DNA from: Calothrix sp. PCC 7716
Lineage (GTDB): Bacteria > Cyanobacteriota > Cyanobacteriia > Cyanobacteriales > Nostocaceae
NCBI RefSeq assembly: GCF_019977735.1
Contig: NZ_AP025018.1
Location: 9,552,580 to 9,616,579, forward strand
Direction of reading: 5' to 3'
DNA: 64,000 nucleotides
Within the stretch, counting starts at the first letter, position 1, and each line of letters opens with the position of its first letter. The position numbers and the translations under genes were made by a program. The notes beneath the pieces are model-generated. The model saw only the letters and a list, made by a program, of their open reading frames with translations, was not told the origin of the DNA and made no database searches. This document shows positions 44,042 through 53,989 of the stretch, piece after piece.

Positions 44042-44394
44042 CGAAACGGCACCTGTAAGCTTTTTATTAATAGTTAAGTAAAAAGTGGCGCCATGTTCGT
44101 TCGGTTATTCAATTTATTAGAATTGCAGAACCTATATTCTCAATCAAAAAATTTGGCGCCAACTGAGCGAGGGTTACAATCTACAAACTGTCATAAGCAG
44201 GCTTGAAAATAACAATGGAAGGTATTTTCATTAGTAATAATTTGTACTTAGTATGGTGAGCGTTGGAGATGAAAAATACGCTTGCCCTTATGGTCTGAAG
44301 TCCTGATTTTTAAGTGCGCTAGTCCGCTCTCTATTTCTCATCCCTGTACGCGGCTGGCCTCTTAAAACAACACACGTGAGTTAGATTATACCCT
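44042..44394. other. Intergenic region
   Basis: About 350 bp between the radical SAM and beta-helix genes. Two GGCGCC sites (about 44086 and 44154) lie 68 bp apart. No reading frame or terminator supported. Confidence 0.45.
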
Positions 44395-45825
44395 ATGACA
44401 CAAGCAACAAGAGTTTCAGTAACATCGCCTGACGCAATGAATCCGTTAGCGACTTCTGCTTCTTCAGGAATGACTTACTACGTTGCAACAAACGGTTTAG
44501 ACACTAATTCTGGTACTTTGAACAGTCCTTGGAGAAGTATTAATCATGCGACATCATCGGACTCTCCCATCAAAGCTGGTGACACAATCCAAGTGGAGTC
44601 AGGTGTTTACACAGAGTTAATTACTCTTGGTAAATCAGGTAATTCTACTCTTGGTAATATTACACTCAAAGCTAATGGCGCCGTTACTTTGCGAGACCCA
44701 GATTCAAGTAAAGGTGGTTTTAGAGAAGGTGTAATTCAATCGGCAGGTAAAGGCTATTGGACTATTGATGGATTTCGGATTGAAAATACTTCTTGGGCTG
44801 GAATTTCACTGCGCGATGCCAACAATATGATTGTGCAAAACAATTACACTTACCAGACAGGTGCATCTGGAATCATCGTTCTTCCTGATACTTACTATGA
44901 TGGAGGTGAAGCTGAAGTTACCAACTCTAACATCAAAATTCTCAACAACACCATTGAGCGAGCTAACTGGAATTGGAAAACAAGCAATGACCAAGGCACT
45001 CAAGAATCTTTGAGTGTTTGGGGTGTAAATGGATTTGAAGTTGCCAATAACACTGTCAAAGAAGGAAAAAGAGAAGGTATTGACATCAAAGTTGGTTCTC
45101 GCAATGGCTCAGTTCACGGTAACACTGTCACTGCTCAAGCTATAGTATCTGGAACACCCCAAGGTTACAACGGTGGGCCGGGGATTTACCTTGATGGCAA
45201 CCGTGCCACGATGTTCAATATTAGCGTCTACAACAATACAGTTTATGCAAACACCGCAGACGCAATTGCAATTGCAGACGAAGTTCCAGGACAAGGAGAT
45301 GTATATGATATCCGCGTTTACAATAACGTAGTTTATGGTAATGGAAAACAAGGTGTTAATGGTGGTAGCGGAATTGCCATTAACTCAAATGTGCGTGATG
45401 TTGAAATTCTGCACAATACTTTCGTAAACAACGTTCAAGCTTTTAATATTGCTGGTATAGACAATTATGGTGGTAAGAAAGCGAGTAATATTACAATCCG
45501 CAACAATATTTTCGCTAACAGCACCTACCGTAATGGATTTATTGGTGATACAGACAACGTTACCCTAAGCAATAACTTATTCACCAATGGCTTTAAAGAA
45601 CTTTACCAAACTCAGGGAACATTGACGAACTTACAAAGTAATAACAACATTACTGGAGATGCTCTATTCATCAATCAGAATGAAAATGACTTTCATTTAT
45701 TAGCCTCTTCACCAGCTATTGATGCAGGTTTTCTTGGAATAGGCGCCTATGCAAACAAAGATAAAGATGGCGTTACTCGTTCTCAAGGTAATGATATAGG
45801 TGCCTACGAGTACCGTGCTGGATGA
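44395..45825 (+). CDS. Right-handed parallel beta-helix protein
   Basis: 476 residues. After an opening YYVATNGLDTNSGTLNSPWR (the DUF1565-like start of many bacterial beta-helix proteins) come repeated rungs with N-x-x-V-x-N-N-T patterns (MIVQNNYTYQ, IKILNNTIER, FEVANNTVKE, VEILHNTFVN, ITIRNNIFAN). The C-terminus NDIGAYEY is also typical. Related proteins bind or cleave polysaccharides (pectate-lyase, epimerase or depolymerase folds); catalytic residues could not be assigned. No signal peptide is visible in the first 25 residues, so export by a type I system, or a different start, is possible. Confidence 0.8.
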   Translation: MTQATRVSVTSPDAMNPLATSASSGMTYYVATNGLDTNSGTLNSPWRSINHATSSDSPIKAGDTIQVESGVYTELITLGKSGNSTLGNITLKANGAVTLRDPDSSKGGFREGVIQSAGKGYWTIDGFRIENTSWAGISLRDANNMIVQNNYTYQTGASGIIVLPDTYYDGGEAEVTNSNIKILNNTIERANWNWKTSNDQGTQESLSVWGVNGFEVANNTVKEGKREGIDIKVGSRNGSVHGNTVTAQAIVSGTPQGYNGGPGIYLDGNRATMFNISVYNNTVYANTADAIAIADEVPGQGDVYDIRVYNNVVYGNGKQGVNGGSGIAINSNVRDVEILHNTFVNNVQAFNIAGIDNYGGKKASNITIRNNIFANSTYRNGFIGDTDNVTLSNNLFTNGFKELYQTQGTLTNLQSNNNITGDALFINQNENDFHLLASSPAIDAGFLGIGAYANKDKDGVTRSQGNDIGAYEYRAG

Positions 45826-45936
45826 ACTAATTAATTAGTGGCTCTGTGAAATCGTTCTTACATATATTTCTTACATATATTCTTTCTCATCAGGTTGCAT
45901 CTTTTCTTATCGCTTCAGCTAGTGCAGGCTCCTGGT

Positions 45937-46386
45937 TTAATGTTTTTGAATAAGAATTACCCCAATTAGCAATAACACCGTTCCTAAGATACGATATGGG
46001 TTAAGAGAAATTTGGGCGACATCAAACGCACCAGTCGAATCGAGGATGAGTGCTGCAACCATCTGTCCAGCAATCACTAAAGAAAAAACTACTGCAGTGC
46101 CTAATTTCGGGATTGCGATTAAAGATGCAACAAGATAGTAAGCAGCAAATATCCCACCAAACCAAGCCCATTGGGGAAGAGAGTTAAATGCTGGGATAGA
46201 GCCGCGAGGTGTGGCGCCGCTAACCCATAGTAAAGTTAGTGAAAGGAGAGTTACAAATACTGAAACGATTGTGGTGAGAACCGGAGAGCCGATTGACGCT
46301 CGTAGACGTGCATTCCAAGCCATTTGGATGGCGAGACCTGCTCCACCGAGAGCGACTAAAATAAACAAAACGAATCGAGTAAACAT
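45937..46386 (-). CDS. DMT-family transporter (DUF606/YdcZ type)
   Basis: 149 residues with five hydrophobic helices, the DUF606 (YdcZ) single-unit form of the drug/metabolite transporter superfamily. Markers: GGAGLAIQMAWNARLRASIG near the N-terminus, WAWFGGIFAAYYLVASLIAIP and a final ILGTVLLLIGVILIQKH. Two copies usually act together as a dimer. Substrate unknown. The gene is convergent with the beta-helix gene and stands alone. Confidence 0.85.
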   Translation of the reverse strand: MFTRFVLFILVALGGAGLAIQMAWNARLRASIGSPVLTTIVSVFVTLLSLTLLWVSGATPRGSIPAFNSLPQWAWFGGIFAAYYLVASLIAIPKLGTAVVFSLVIAGQMVAALILDSTGAFDVAQISLNPYRILGTVLLLIGVILIQKH

Positions 46387-46470
46387 GATGTAAAATTAAA
46401 AACAATCGTTTGGTGGAATTTCGCTTACTTAAGCATTTAGAGGCGCCAAGCTTTGTGTTAGCTATTTCAA

Positions 46471-46495
46471 AAATGTGAACCATTGGTTCATATTT
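46471..46495. repeat. Palindrome AAATGTGAACCA / TGGTTCATATTT
   Basis: A diverged copy of the 26203-26230 palindrome. The single change (C to T in the right arm) keeps a G:U pair if transcribed. Confidence 0.55.
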
Positions 46496-46498
46496 GGA

Positions 46499-46570
46499 TT
46501 GGTTGATTCGTTATATCATGTTAGATTTATCACCCATACATAGTAGAGACGTTACATGTAACGTCTCTAC
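46499..46570. repeat. 70-bp interspersed repeat, copy B, with 28-bp perfect palindrome
   Basis: Matches 42088-42158. Its last 28 bases (46543-46570) are a perfect palindrome with arms GTAGAGACGTTACA and TGTAACGTCTCTAC. Located upstream of the Uma2 gene. Confidence 0.75.
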
Positions 46571-46679
46571 AGTTTGGCAACGTAATTTTATGCATTGCTC
46601 CCAAATAAGACTTTATTTGTTGATACTCAATAATATAGTTAATAATTAGGCTATGTGATTACATAAGGAAGCGTACACT

Positions 46680-47216
46680 ATGATAACCGTTATCAAACCA
46701 GAATATTTTTCTTTAGAGGATTTTATGACCAATCCTCATGATAAAACAGAATGGGTAGATGGTCAACTTGTAGAAAAAGAGGGTATGACGTTAAGACACG
46801 GAAAAATTCAGTTACGTCTTGGTAGCTGCTGGCAAGATTATAAAGAGTCTAGCGGACTAGGGGGAGAAGTTTATACTGATGTCCCTTGCCGTACTAAAAA
46901 ACAAGGACGCTCTCCTGATGTAGCTTATCTTACACCTGACCTCGTTACTAAATATGGAAACGTTCCGACTTTACCTCAAAGTTTTCCTTTATGTGCCGAA
47001 ATTGTCTCACCTACAGACATAGCAGAAGAAGTTTTATTAAAAGCGCAGGAATATTTAGAATCTGGTGGAGAAGAAGTTTGGTTAGTTTACCCTGAAAGTA
47101 AATGGATAATGATAATCACCGAAAATCAAGGTTTAATGTTTACATCTGGTCAAACTGCTTGTACACAGAAGGCCTTGATAGGGTTTAATATTTCTGTAGA
47201 TGAATTGTTAGCTTAA
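46680..47216 (+). CDS. Uma2-family (DUF820) PD-(D/E)XK nuclease-like protein
   Basis: 178 residues. Typical layout: YFSLEDFMTNPHDKTEWVDG near the N-terminus, HGKIQLRLG, RSPDVAYLTPD (Asp of the PD motif), CAEIVSPTDIAEEVLLKAQE (Glu and following Lys of the D-ExK core) and YLESGGEEVWLVYPESK. Filamentous cyanobacteria carry dozens of such genes, often singly; their function is unsettled, and transposon- or toxin-related roles have been suggested. It is a single gene, preceded by the 70-bp palindromic repeat. Confidence 0.9.
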   Translation: MITVIKPEYFSLEDFMTNPHDKTEWVDGQLVEKEGMTLRHGKIQLRLGSCWQDYKESSGLGGEVYTDVPCRTKKQGRSPDVAYLTPDLVTKYGNVPTLPQSFPLCAEIVSPTDIAEEVLLKAQEYLESGGEEVWLVYPESKWIMIITENQGLMFTSGQTACTQKALIGFNISVDELLA

Positions 47217-47329
47217 CTTCATGCACAGCAACCAACAGATTTAAAAATTGCTGCTTATGGCGCCATAATTTTTACAATTAGTTTGGCAAACTATTATAAA
47301 TGTATACTTTTGGATGTTTTCGGATTTAA
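47217..47329. other. Short gap after the Uma2 gene
   Basis: A+T-rich with one GGCGCC (about 47257); no other feature seen. Confidence 0.4.
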
Positions 47330-47566
47330 CTAAAAATCTCTTGTGGAATGGGCATCCTTGCCCGTCTCAATATATTCTACTGCACCTAATGCTTTAAGGG
47401 TAGTTTTTTCTGCTTCCGTTAAGCATTTTACACCTGCAATGTTCATATCCTCATAAAGCTTATCTTTTAAAGTTTTAATACACTTTCCTGTTTCTATTTT
47501 CCAAATTTTTATTACTCCATCCCAGGAACAACTTGCTAAAATTTTAGTGTCAGAGCTAATAACTAT
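47330..47566 (-). pseudogene. C-terminal remnant of a WD40/STAND protein
   Basis: On the reverse strand the frame reads [20 protein letters not shown] (last WD40 blade), then [20 protein letters not shown] and [20 protein letters not shown] before a TAG. The PYEGMNITGVTGLTEAQKATLKALGA-like ending is the usual C-terminus of large cyanobacterial WD40 STAND proteins. Only the last blade and tail remain; an in-frame TAA lies four codons upstream of the block. The final codons run into the GGGCATCCTTGCCCGTC interspersed repeat. It is not the missing part of the 4-7 kb gene, since that one keeps its own different C-terminus. Confidence 0.8.
47341..47372. repeat. Interspersed repeat TTGTGGGATGGGCATCCTTG, copy 1 of 3
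   Basis: TTGTGGAATGGGCATCCTTG plus CCCGTC; further copies at about 49074-49102 and 53938-53967. The GGGCATCC core is intergenic each time. Confidence 0.7.
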
Positions 47567-47602
47567 TTACAGCTATTTCACATTAAATAATCTTCGGTTA
47601 AG

Positions 47603-48769
47603 TCAGCAATTATTGGCAATAGGGTGAAGTCTATTGGTTAATGCTTCTAGTTCACCACCTGCAAGCAACAATTCAATCGCTTCGTGCCCCTGCGATATAA
47701 ATCTGTCAACTTGCTCTTCAAATGTTATGGTGCCTCGTAATACCTCAACTAAAGATTTTCTTAAATAAAGAGGATGCCAACAGTTTGGTTTTGCCACTTC
47801 AAATCTGTGGTCATGAAAATCCCATGCACCTGAATTTTGTTTTAACCTTGAGCGCAATTTACTATATTCATCAGAATGAAAAAATTCATCTTCTAAGTGG
47901 TGCCACTTATTTCTCTCAAAACACAGAATCATGCAAAAATCGGGACCAAAATGTGAATTTAAAAGTTTCACACGATGGTCGTAACCATCTAAAAGAGTAC
48001 CAATAAATATACCAGGAAACCAACCCTCTAAAATATCAAACCCTAATCGTCCCCACTGACATTTGACTGGTGTACAAGGAATTGGCGCCTCTTTATTAAA
48101 ACCAATTTTATCTGATACCCAACGCCAATCTGCTTCAGCAGCACGTAAACTTATATTTTTTAGGTTACGTTGTAGTGATTGAGCAGGCAGGTAAGAAACT
48201 ATACTTTCATAAGATACTGGTGCTGCTGGCCCTAAATTTTCTTCAGCCAGCATATCTATAAAATCACGAACTAGAGTATCATCAGGTTGTGTTTCTAACC
48301 AATGTTTCAAAAAAATATATATATCACTCCAAGTTAATGCTAAGTCAGCTTTTTGTTCATGCTGTCTAGCTAATCCTGTAATAAGAATTAAAGTATATCC
48401 TTCTGACCACTTTAAATTTCTGCTTGCATACTCACGATACTTATCTAATTGCCCAGGCCTTAGATTTGACCATACCTTGTGTTCAAATATAAAAACAGAG
48501 TCTCCAAAATCTGCCAACATATCTATTTGTCCACCAGGGAAGGTACATTGTGTTCTCCACTCAGGTGATATATACGGTTTTGGACTCAGATGCTTTGGTG
48601 ATTTTAAACTCAGATAATCTATAAATTCACGAGCAAGTCTCTCTTTATTTCTTAGAAGCCAAGCAAAACCTTCAGTAATAAAGTTTTCAATTGGGTCAAG
48701 CTCTTTGCTTTTAGGATATTTACGTAATGCACTAAACAAGCTATCTGGCAAGCCTTTTTCCTCCATCAA
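47603..48769 (-). CDS. PD-(D/E)XK nuclease superfamily protein
   Basis: 388 residues. The nuclease core is visible: an N-terminal helical part with ENFITEGFAWLLRN, then D83 (GGQIDMLADF) and E96-x-K98 (FIFEHKVW), followed by the family Gln/Tyr helix GQLDKYREYA. The C-terminal half (about 200-388) is a less known domain with W-rich strands. Such PDDEXK_4-type proteins occur in defence islands and near mobile DNA, but their role is mostly untested. An MM start (MMEEKG) is chosen; the second Met is equally possible. It stands alone beside a WD40 pseudogene. Confidence 0.78.
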   Translation of the reverse strand: MMEEKGLPDSLFSALRKYPKSKELDPIENFITEGFAWLLRNKERLAREFIDYLSLKSPKHLSPKPYISPEWRTQCTFPGGQIDMLADFGDSVFIFEHKVWSNLRPGQLDKYREYASRNLKWSEGYTLILITGLARQHEQKADLALTWSDIYIFLKHWLETQPDDTLVRDFIDMLAEENLGPAAPVSYESIVSYLPAQSLQRNLKNISLRAAEADWRWVSDKIGFNKEAPIPCTPVKCQWGRLGFDILEGWFPGIFIGTLLDGYDHRVKLLNSHFGPDFCMILCFERNKWHHLEDEFFHSDEYSKLRSRLKQNSGAWDFHDHRFEVAKPNCWHPLYLRKSLVEVLRGTITFEEQVDRFISQGHEAIELLLAGGELEALTNRLHPIANNC

Positions 48770-49186
48770 ATTTAAAGGCTTTCAGCATAGCACAATTTTT
48801 TTGTGAGTAAAGGCGCCTCTCTTCTCTCTGTGTTCTCTGCGTCTCTGTGGTAAATATATATACTGTTGTAATTAATGGTATTAATCTCACACCTACAAAA
48901 AATGGCGCCTTCTCGAAAAATATTGCACCGTACTAATTTACTATAAAAATTGGTTGAAATCTATATGAGCAATTACATTAACAATCTAAGATGCTACCCT
49001 ACCCTGCGGGATATCCTGCGGATAACGGGAAAACTGCGTTAACGTACCTCAGCATGACACAGAAGGTTTATCTTGTGGGATGGGCATCCTTGACCGTCCA
49101 ACTGTACTACTTAAAGATGCTTCTACCTGTGCATGACAGAGGACATTAGGATAAGAGATATTGACCTACTATAAGTAAAATTACTC
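48770..49186. other. Intergenic region with repeats upstream of gcvT
   Basis: About 415 bp. It contains a CTCTGCGTCTCTGTGGT arm (about 48836-48852), two GGCGCC sites, the palindromic piece ACCCTGCGGGATATCCTGCG (about 48999), and a GGGCATCCTTG repeat copy (about 49074-49102). No glycine-riboswitch pattern could be recognised. Confidence 0.55.
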
Positions 49187-50323
49187 GTGGCTAATCCGAA
49201 AGAAAACCTGGAAATTCTCGCGCGCACCCCGTTGTATGCTTTTGCTCAAGAACTCAAAGCTAGGTTTACTGGTTTTGGGGGTTGGGATATGCCTGTACAG
49301 TTTAGTGGTATTACTGCTGAACATGAAGCTGTCAGAAACAAGGCAGGCATTTTTGATATATCCCATATGGGCAAGTTTACTCTCCAAGGTAAAGATTTAG
49401 TCTCGCAGCTACAAAAACTGGCGCCTTCCGATTTTAGCCGTCTCCAACCAGGTCAAGCACAATATAGTGTGTTGTTGAATCCTCAAGGTGGTATCATCGA
49501 TGACATTATCTTTTACTATCAAGGTAAAACTAGTACTGGTGAACAGCAAGGTGTGTTAATTGTCAATGCTGCTACCTGCGCTAAAGACAAAGAGTGGTTA
49601 CTAAATAATCTTGATACTAGTCAAATTAAGTTCCAAGACGTTTCGTCTGATAAAGTATTAATTGCGCTTCAAGGGCCACAGAGTGTTGCTTTGTTACAAC
49701 CGTTTGTAAATCAAGATTTATCTCCAATAAAAGCTTTTGGGCATATTGAGGCTAATATTCTTGAAAAACCTGCTTTTATTGCTCGAACTGGTTACACGGG
49801 TGAAGATGGGTTTGAAATTATGCTTGATGCACAGGTCGGCGCCCTCCTATGGCAAAATTTAATTGCTGCTGGCGCCGTTCCTTGTGGACTTGGCGCCCGT
49901 GATACGCTACGTCTAGAAGCGGCAATGGCACTCTATGGACAAGATATAGATGATACAACTACACCTTTAGAAGCTGGGTTAGGTTGGCTAGTTCATTTGG
50001 ATACAAAAGGTGACTTTATCGGGCGTTCAGCATTAGAACAACAAAAAGCACAAGGTGTAAAACGGCGCCTGGTAGGGTTACAAATGCAGGGACGTAATAT
50101 CGCGCGTCATGCTTACCAAGTGCTGCATGAAGGTAAAATCGTTGGGGAAATTACTAGTGGCACTTTATCTCCTACACTTGGTTATCCTATTGCTCTAGCT
50201 TATGTTCCTACCGAGTTATCCTCAGTCGGTCAAACACTAAATGTGGATATTCGTGGTAAAACTTATCCCGCAGTTGTTGTCAAACGTCCCTTTTATCGTT
50301 CAAAATCACGATTGACTAATTAG
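49187..50323 (+). CDS. gcvT: Glycine cleavage T protein (aminomethyltransferase)
   Basis: 378 residues from a GTG start; the usual length. Markers: YAFAQELKARFTGFGGWDMP and QFSGITAEHEAVRNKAG near the N-terminus, the folate-binding region IARTGYTGEDGFEIML (about 205) and GLGARDTLRLEAAMALYGQD (about 238), and the C-terminal domain ending RPFYRS. It transfers the methylene group from the H protein to tetrahydrofolate and releases ammonia in photorespiratory glycine breakdown. First gene of a gcvT-gcvH-gcvP run. Confidence 0.95.
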   Translation: MANPKENLEILARTPLYAFAQELKARFTGFGGWDMPVQFSGITAEHEAVRNKAGIFDISHMGKFTLQGKDLVSQLQKLAPSDFSRLQPGQAQYSVLLNPQGGIIDDIIFYYQGKTSTGEQQGVLIVNAATCAKDKEWLLNNLDTSQIKFQDVSSDKVLIALQGPQSVALLQPFVNQDLSPIKAFGHIEANILEKPAFIARTGYTGEDGFEIMLDAQVGALLWQNLIAAGAVPCGLGARDTLRLEAAMALYGQDIDDTTTPLEAGLGWLVHLDTKGDFIGRSALEQQKAQGVKRRLVGLQMQGRNIARHAYQVLHEGKIVGEITSGTLSPTLGYPIALAYVPTELSSVGQTLNVDIRGKTYPAVVVKRPFYRSKSRLTN

Positions 50324-50324
50324 T

Positions 50325-50433
50325 AAAAAGTGCTGAGTGCTGAGTGCTGAGTATTGAGTTTTATAACTCATAATTCATAACTCATAACTTTTAACTTTAC
50401 TCAGCACTCAGCACTTTCTACTCAGCACTTTTT
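50325..50433. repeat. Long inverted repeat of TGCTGAGTGCTGAGT units between gcvT and gcvH
   Basis: AAAAAGTGCTGAGT (50325-50338) at one end and ACTCAGCACTTTTT (50420-50433) at the other, with further TGCTGAG and CATAACTCATAA units inside. It would fold as one long hairpin in the gcvT-gcvH transcript. Confidence 0.85.
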
Positions 50434-50445
50434 AGAGGATTTGAT

Positions 50446-50835
50446 ATGGGCTTTGAATACCCTGATAATTTAAGATACCTGGACACTCACGAGTATGTGA
50501 GGCTAGATGGAGATATTGCCACTGTTGGTATTACAGCATTTGCTGTTGACCAGTTAGGGGACATTGTATTTTTGGAACTGCCAGACGTTGGAGAAACTGT
50601 TACTAAGGGTGATAGCTTTGGTACTGTTGAATCTGTAAAAGCCGTTGAAGACTTAAATGCACCCATTACTGGTACCGTCCTCGAACGTAATGATGCCTTA
50701 ATTGAGGCACCGGAGCAAATAGGCGATGACCCCTATGGAGAAAGTTGGCTGTTAAAAATTCGTGTTAACGACGAAAGCGAAGTTGAAGACGCAATGACAG
50801 CAGACGAATATCGCGCACAGGTAGAAGGAGAATAA
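50446..50835 (+). CDS. gcvH: Glycine cleavage H protein (lipoyl carrier)
   Basis: 129 residues, standard size. It begins [20 protein letters not shown] and carries the lipoylated lysine K65 in [13 protein letters not shown]. The last part ([13 protein letters not shown]) is typical. It shuttles the aminomethyl group between P, T and L proteins. A GAGG ribosome site lies about 10 bases before the ATG, just after the repeat. Flanked on both sides by TGCTGAG palindromic repeats. Confidence 0.97.
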   Translation: MGFEYPDNLRYLDTHEYVRLDGDIATVGITAFAVDQLGDIVFLELPDVGETVTKGDSFGTVESVKAVEDLNAPITGTVLERNDALIEAPEQIGDDPYGESWLLKIRVNDESEVEDAMTADEYRAQVEGE

Positions 50836-50838
50836 ATC

Positions 50839-50908
50839 AGTGCTGAGTAGAAAGTGCTGAGTGCTGAGTAGTAATTATTTACTCAGCACTCAGCACTCAG
50901 CACTCAGC
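50839..50908. repeat. Inverted repeat of TGCTGAG units between gcvH and gcvP
   Basis: CAGTGCTGAGTAGAAAGTGC on the left pairs with ACTCAGCACTCAGCACTCAG on the right around an A/T-rich centre. Same family as 50325-50433 and the piece inside gcvP at about 53217-53254. Confidence 0.85.
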
Positions 50909-50992
50909 AATTTTAATAAATCTCAACTTTTACATGACGTTACAAATACAGATGTTGCAAAATATTAAATAGTCACGTCTGGAGACCATATT

Positions 50993-53899
50993 GTGGTAAT
51001 TTCCGCTCCACAGCCTAAGTCAATTAATCTACCGCTGCGCGAAAAGAGTCAATCGAACAATTTTCAAGTTCGACACATTGGGCCGTCTGATGGTCAGGTT
51101 CGTCATATGCTCGAAGTTATGGGACTTTCTAGCTTAGATGAACTGATTAATAAAAGTGTTCCGCAGGCAATTCAACTTAAAAGGGAGCTTAATCTTTCAG
51201 AAGCTAAAAGCGAATATGCTGCTTTGGCTCAGTTGAAGGAAATAGCCTTGCAAAATCAGGTTTACCGTTCGTATATCGGTATGGGGTATTCTAATTGCAT
51301 TACTCCTCCTGTTATTTTACGTAATATTCTTGAAAATCCTGGTTGGTATACAGCTTACACTCCTTACCAGCCTGAAATTGCTCAAGGGCGCCTCGAAGCG
51401 CTATTAAATTTCCAAACAATGATTATCGACCTCACTGGTTTGGAAATTGCCAATGCTTCGCTACTCGATGAGGGTACTGCTGCTGCCGAAGCGATGACTA
51501 TGAGTTACGGTATTTGCAAAAACAAGGCTAATACTTTCTTTGTGTCTCAAGATTGCCATCCCCAAACAATCGACGTGTTACAGACACGTGCCAGACCCTT
51601 GGGTATCGAAATCGTTATTGGAGACCATCGTACTTTTGATTTTGAGCAAGCTATATTCGGCGCCGTTTTACAATACCCTGCCACCGACGGCACAATTTAC
51701 GATTACAGCATCTTTTGTCAGCAAGCACATGAAAAAGGCGCCCTCGTTACGGTTGCTGCTGATATTATGAGCTTGTGTTTACTAACACCTCCAGGAGAAT
51801 TTGGCGCCGATATCGTTGTAGGTAGCACTCAACGTTTTGGAGTTCCCCTTGGCTATGGTGGTCCACATGCAGCATATTTTGCTACTAAAGAAGAATACAA
51901 GCGACAAGTACCTGGTAGAATTGTCGGGGTATCAAAAGATGCTCGTGGTAATACAGCATTACGTTTAGCACTACAAACACGCGAACAACACATCCGTCGT
52001 GATAAAGCTACTAGTAATATTTGTACAGCACAAGTATTACTAGCTGTTATCGCTGGGATGTATGCTGTGTATCATGGCGCCGATGGATTAAGACAAATTG
52101 CTCTAGATATCCATCAAAAAACCTTAACACTAGCTCAAGCACTCAAGCAATTAGGTTATAAAATAGCTTCTGAAAACGTCTTTGACACATTAAAGGTTGA
52201 ATTAGGAAACCAAAAGCTAGAAGATATTTTAAATAGAAGCGAAGCCAAAAAAATCAACTTGAGAATCTATGACGATACAGCAGTAGGTATTTCCCTCGAC
52301 GAAACAACCACCGAAGCTGATTTAATAGATTTACTAGAAATCTTCGCAGGTTCCCCCCCTCCCACACTCCCACCCTCCCACACTCCCACCCTCTCCCGTA
52401 CTCCCTACCTAACCCACCCAGTCTTCAACCGCTATCACTCCGAAACTGAGTTACTGCGTTATATTCATAAACTTGAAACCAAAGATTTATCATTAACAAC
52501 ATCGATGATTCCTTTAGGTTCATGTACGATGAAGCTAAACGCGACAGCGGAAATGATACCTGTAACTTGGGCAGAGTTTGGTAACATTCACCCATTTGCA
52601 CCAAAATCACAAACGCGCGGGTATCAAATTTTATTTAAACAGCTTGAAGAGTGGTTAGCTGAAATTACTGGTTTTGCTGGAATCTCTCTGCAACCAAACG
52701 CCGGCTCACAAGGTGAATATACGGGACTTTTAGTAATTCGTCAGTATCACGAATCACGCCAAGAAAGTCATCGTAATATTTGTTTGATTCCAGAATCTGC
52801 ACACGGAACCAACCCGGCAAGTGCAGTTATGTGTGGAATGAAAGTAGTAAGTGTTGCCTGCGATAAAGACGGTAACATTGATGTTGCCGACCTGAAAGCA
52901 AAAGCCGAAAAGCACAGCAATAACCTTTCAGCGTTGATGGTGACATACCCATCTACCCACGGTGTATTTGAAGAAGCCATTAAAAACATATGTACCATCG
53001 TTCATTCTCACGGTGGACAGGTATATATGGATGGCGCCAACATGAACGCTCAAGTCGGACTTTGCCGTCCTGGAGATATAGGCGCCGACGTTTGCCACTT
53101 AAACCTCCACAAAACCTTCTGTATACCTCATGGTGGTGGTGGCCCCGGTATGGGACCCATCGGTGTTGCTTCACATCTAGTCCCCTTCCTCCCAGGACAC
53201 GCTGTTGTAGATACTTCTTCCACTCAGCACTCATCACTCAGCACTCATCACTCTAAAATAGGCGCCGTTTCTGCTGCACCTTGGGGAAGTGCTAGCATCC
53301 TAGTAATTTCTTGGATGTATATTGTAATGATGGGTGCCTCTGGTTTAACCGAAGCTACCAAAATTGCAATTCTCAACGCCAACTACATCGCCAAACGGTT
53401 AGAAAACCACTACCCAGTACTTTATAAAGGTAGTAACGGTTATGTTGCTCACGAGTGTATTTTAGATTTGCGCGCTTTGAAAAAATCCGCCAACATCGAC
53501 ATTGATGACGTTGCAAAACGCTTGATGGACTACGGTTTCCATGCACCCACCGTATCATGGCCCGTTGCTGGTACCATCATGGTAGAACCAACCGAAAGCG
53601 AATCAAAAGAAGAAATCGACCGTTTCTGTGATGCATTAATTTCCATTCGCCAAGAAATTGCCGAAATTGAATCTGGCAAAATGGATATTCAAGACAACCT
53701 CTTGAAAAATGCCCCCCACACCGCAGAAAGTTTAATTGCTGGTGACTGGACACATCCATATACCAGAGAACAAGCCGCATATCCGGCGCCGTGGACACGC
53801 GATAATAAATTCTGGGTCAGCGTCAGTCGCATCGACGCAGCATTTGGTGATAGAAACTTCGTCTGCTCCTGCCTCCCAATGGAAGCATACAGCGAATAA
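50993..53899 (+). CDS. gcvP: Glycine dehydrogenase (decarboxylating), P protein
   Basis: 968 residues from a GTG start preceded by GGAG at about 10 bases. Single-chain P protein with N-half (about 25-450, [34 protein letters not shown]) and C-half (about 475-960). The pyridoxal-phosphate lysine is in [20 protein letters not shown]. It decarboxylates glycine and loads the H protein. Two stretches look like repeat DNA captured in frame: a Pro/Thr/Ser linker from CTCCCACACTCCCAC units (about residues 454-472), and [13 protein letters not shown] (about 743-755) from ACTCAGCACTCATC units. Both fall at places where family members vary. The L protein gene is not in the window. Confidence 0.96.
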   Translation: MVISAPQPKSINLPLREKSQSNNFQVRHIGPSDGQVRHMLEVMGLSSLDELINKSVPQAIQLKRELNLSEAKSEYAALAQLKEIALQNQVYRSYIGMGYSNCITPPVILRNILENPGWYTAYTPYQPEIAQGRLEALLNFQTMIIDLTGLEIANASLLDEGTAAAEAMTMSYGICKNKANTFFVSQDCHPQTIDVLQTRARPLGIEIVIGDHRTFDFEQAIFGAVLQYPATDGTIYDYSIFCQQAHEKGALVTVAADIMSLCLLTPPGEFGADIVVGSTQRFGVPLGYGGPHAAYFATKEEYKRQVPGRIVGVSKDARGNTALRLALQTREQHIRRDKATSNICTAQVLLAVIAGMYAVYHGADGLRQIALDIHQKTLTLAQALKQLGYKIASENVFDTLKVELGNQKLEDILNRSEAKKINLRIYDDTAVGISLDETTTEADLIDLLEIFAGSPPPTLPPSHTPTLSRTPYLTHPVFNRYHSETELLRYIHKLETKDLSLTTSMIPLGSCTMKLNATAEMIPVTWAEFGNIHPFAPKSQTRGYQILFKQLEEWLAEITGFAGISLQPNAGSQGEYTGLLVIRQYHESRQESHRNICLIPESAHGTNPASAVMCGMKVVSVACDKDGNIDVADLKAKAEKHSNNLSALMVTYPSTHGVFEEAIKNICTIVHSHGGQVYMDGANMNAQVGLCRPGDIGADVCHLNLHKTFCIPHGGGGPGMGPIGVASHLVPFLPGHAVVDTSSTQHSSLSTHHSKIGAVSAAPWGSASILVISWMYIVMMGASGLTEATKIAILNANYIAKRLENHYPVLYKGSNGYVAHECILDLRALKKSANIDIDDVAKRLMDYGFHAPTVSWPVAGTIMVEPTESESKEEIDRFCDALISIRQEIAEIESGKMDIQDNLLKNAPHTAESLIAGDWTHPYTREQAAYPAPWTRDNKFWVSVSRIDAAFGDRNFVCSCLPMEAYSE
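53217..53254. repeat. CACTCAGCACTCATCA repeat within gcvP coding sequence
   Basis: Tandem CACTCAGCACTCATC units, the same family as the intergenic repeats around gcvH, read in frame as [12 protein letters not shown]. Confidence 0.75.
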
Positions 53900-53937
53900 C
53901 CCAAAAATTAAATAATCACTCTTGTGAAATAATCACT

Positions 53938-53967
53938 CTTGTGGGATAGGCATCCTTGCCTGTCCCA
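53938..53967. repeat. Interspersed repeat TTGTGGGATAGGCATCCTTG, copy 3
   Basis: Member of the GGGCATCCTTGCCCGTC family, between gcvP and the DUF4351-like remnant, preceded by a 14-bp direct repeat (AATAATCACTCTTG twice). Confidence 0.65.
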
Positions 53968-53989
53968 TATTTATATAAATTTTAATTTA

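Noticed and set aside
48770-49186. Glycine riboswitch upstream of gcvT
   Set aside because: No tandem aptamer pattern recognised; the region is mainly interspersed repeats.
50325-50433. Rho-independent terminator after gcvT
   Set aside because: The hairpin belongs to a dispersed TGCTGAG repeat family, recurs after gcvH, and lacks a proper T-run on the expected side.
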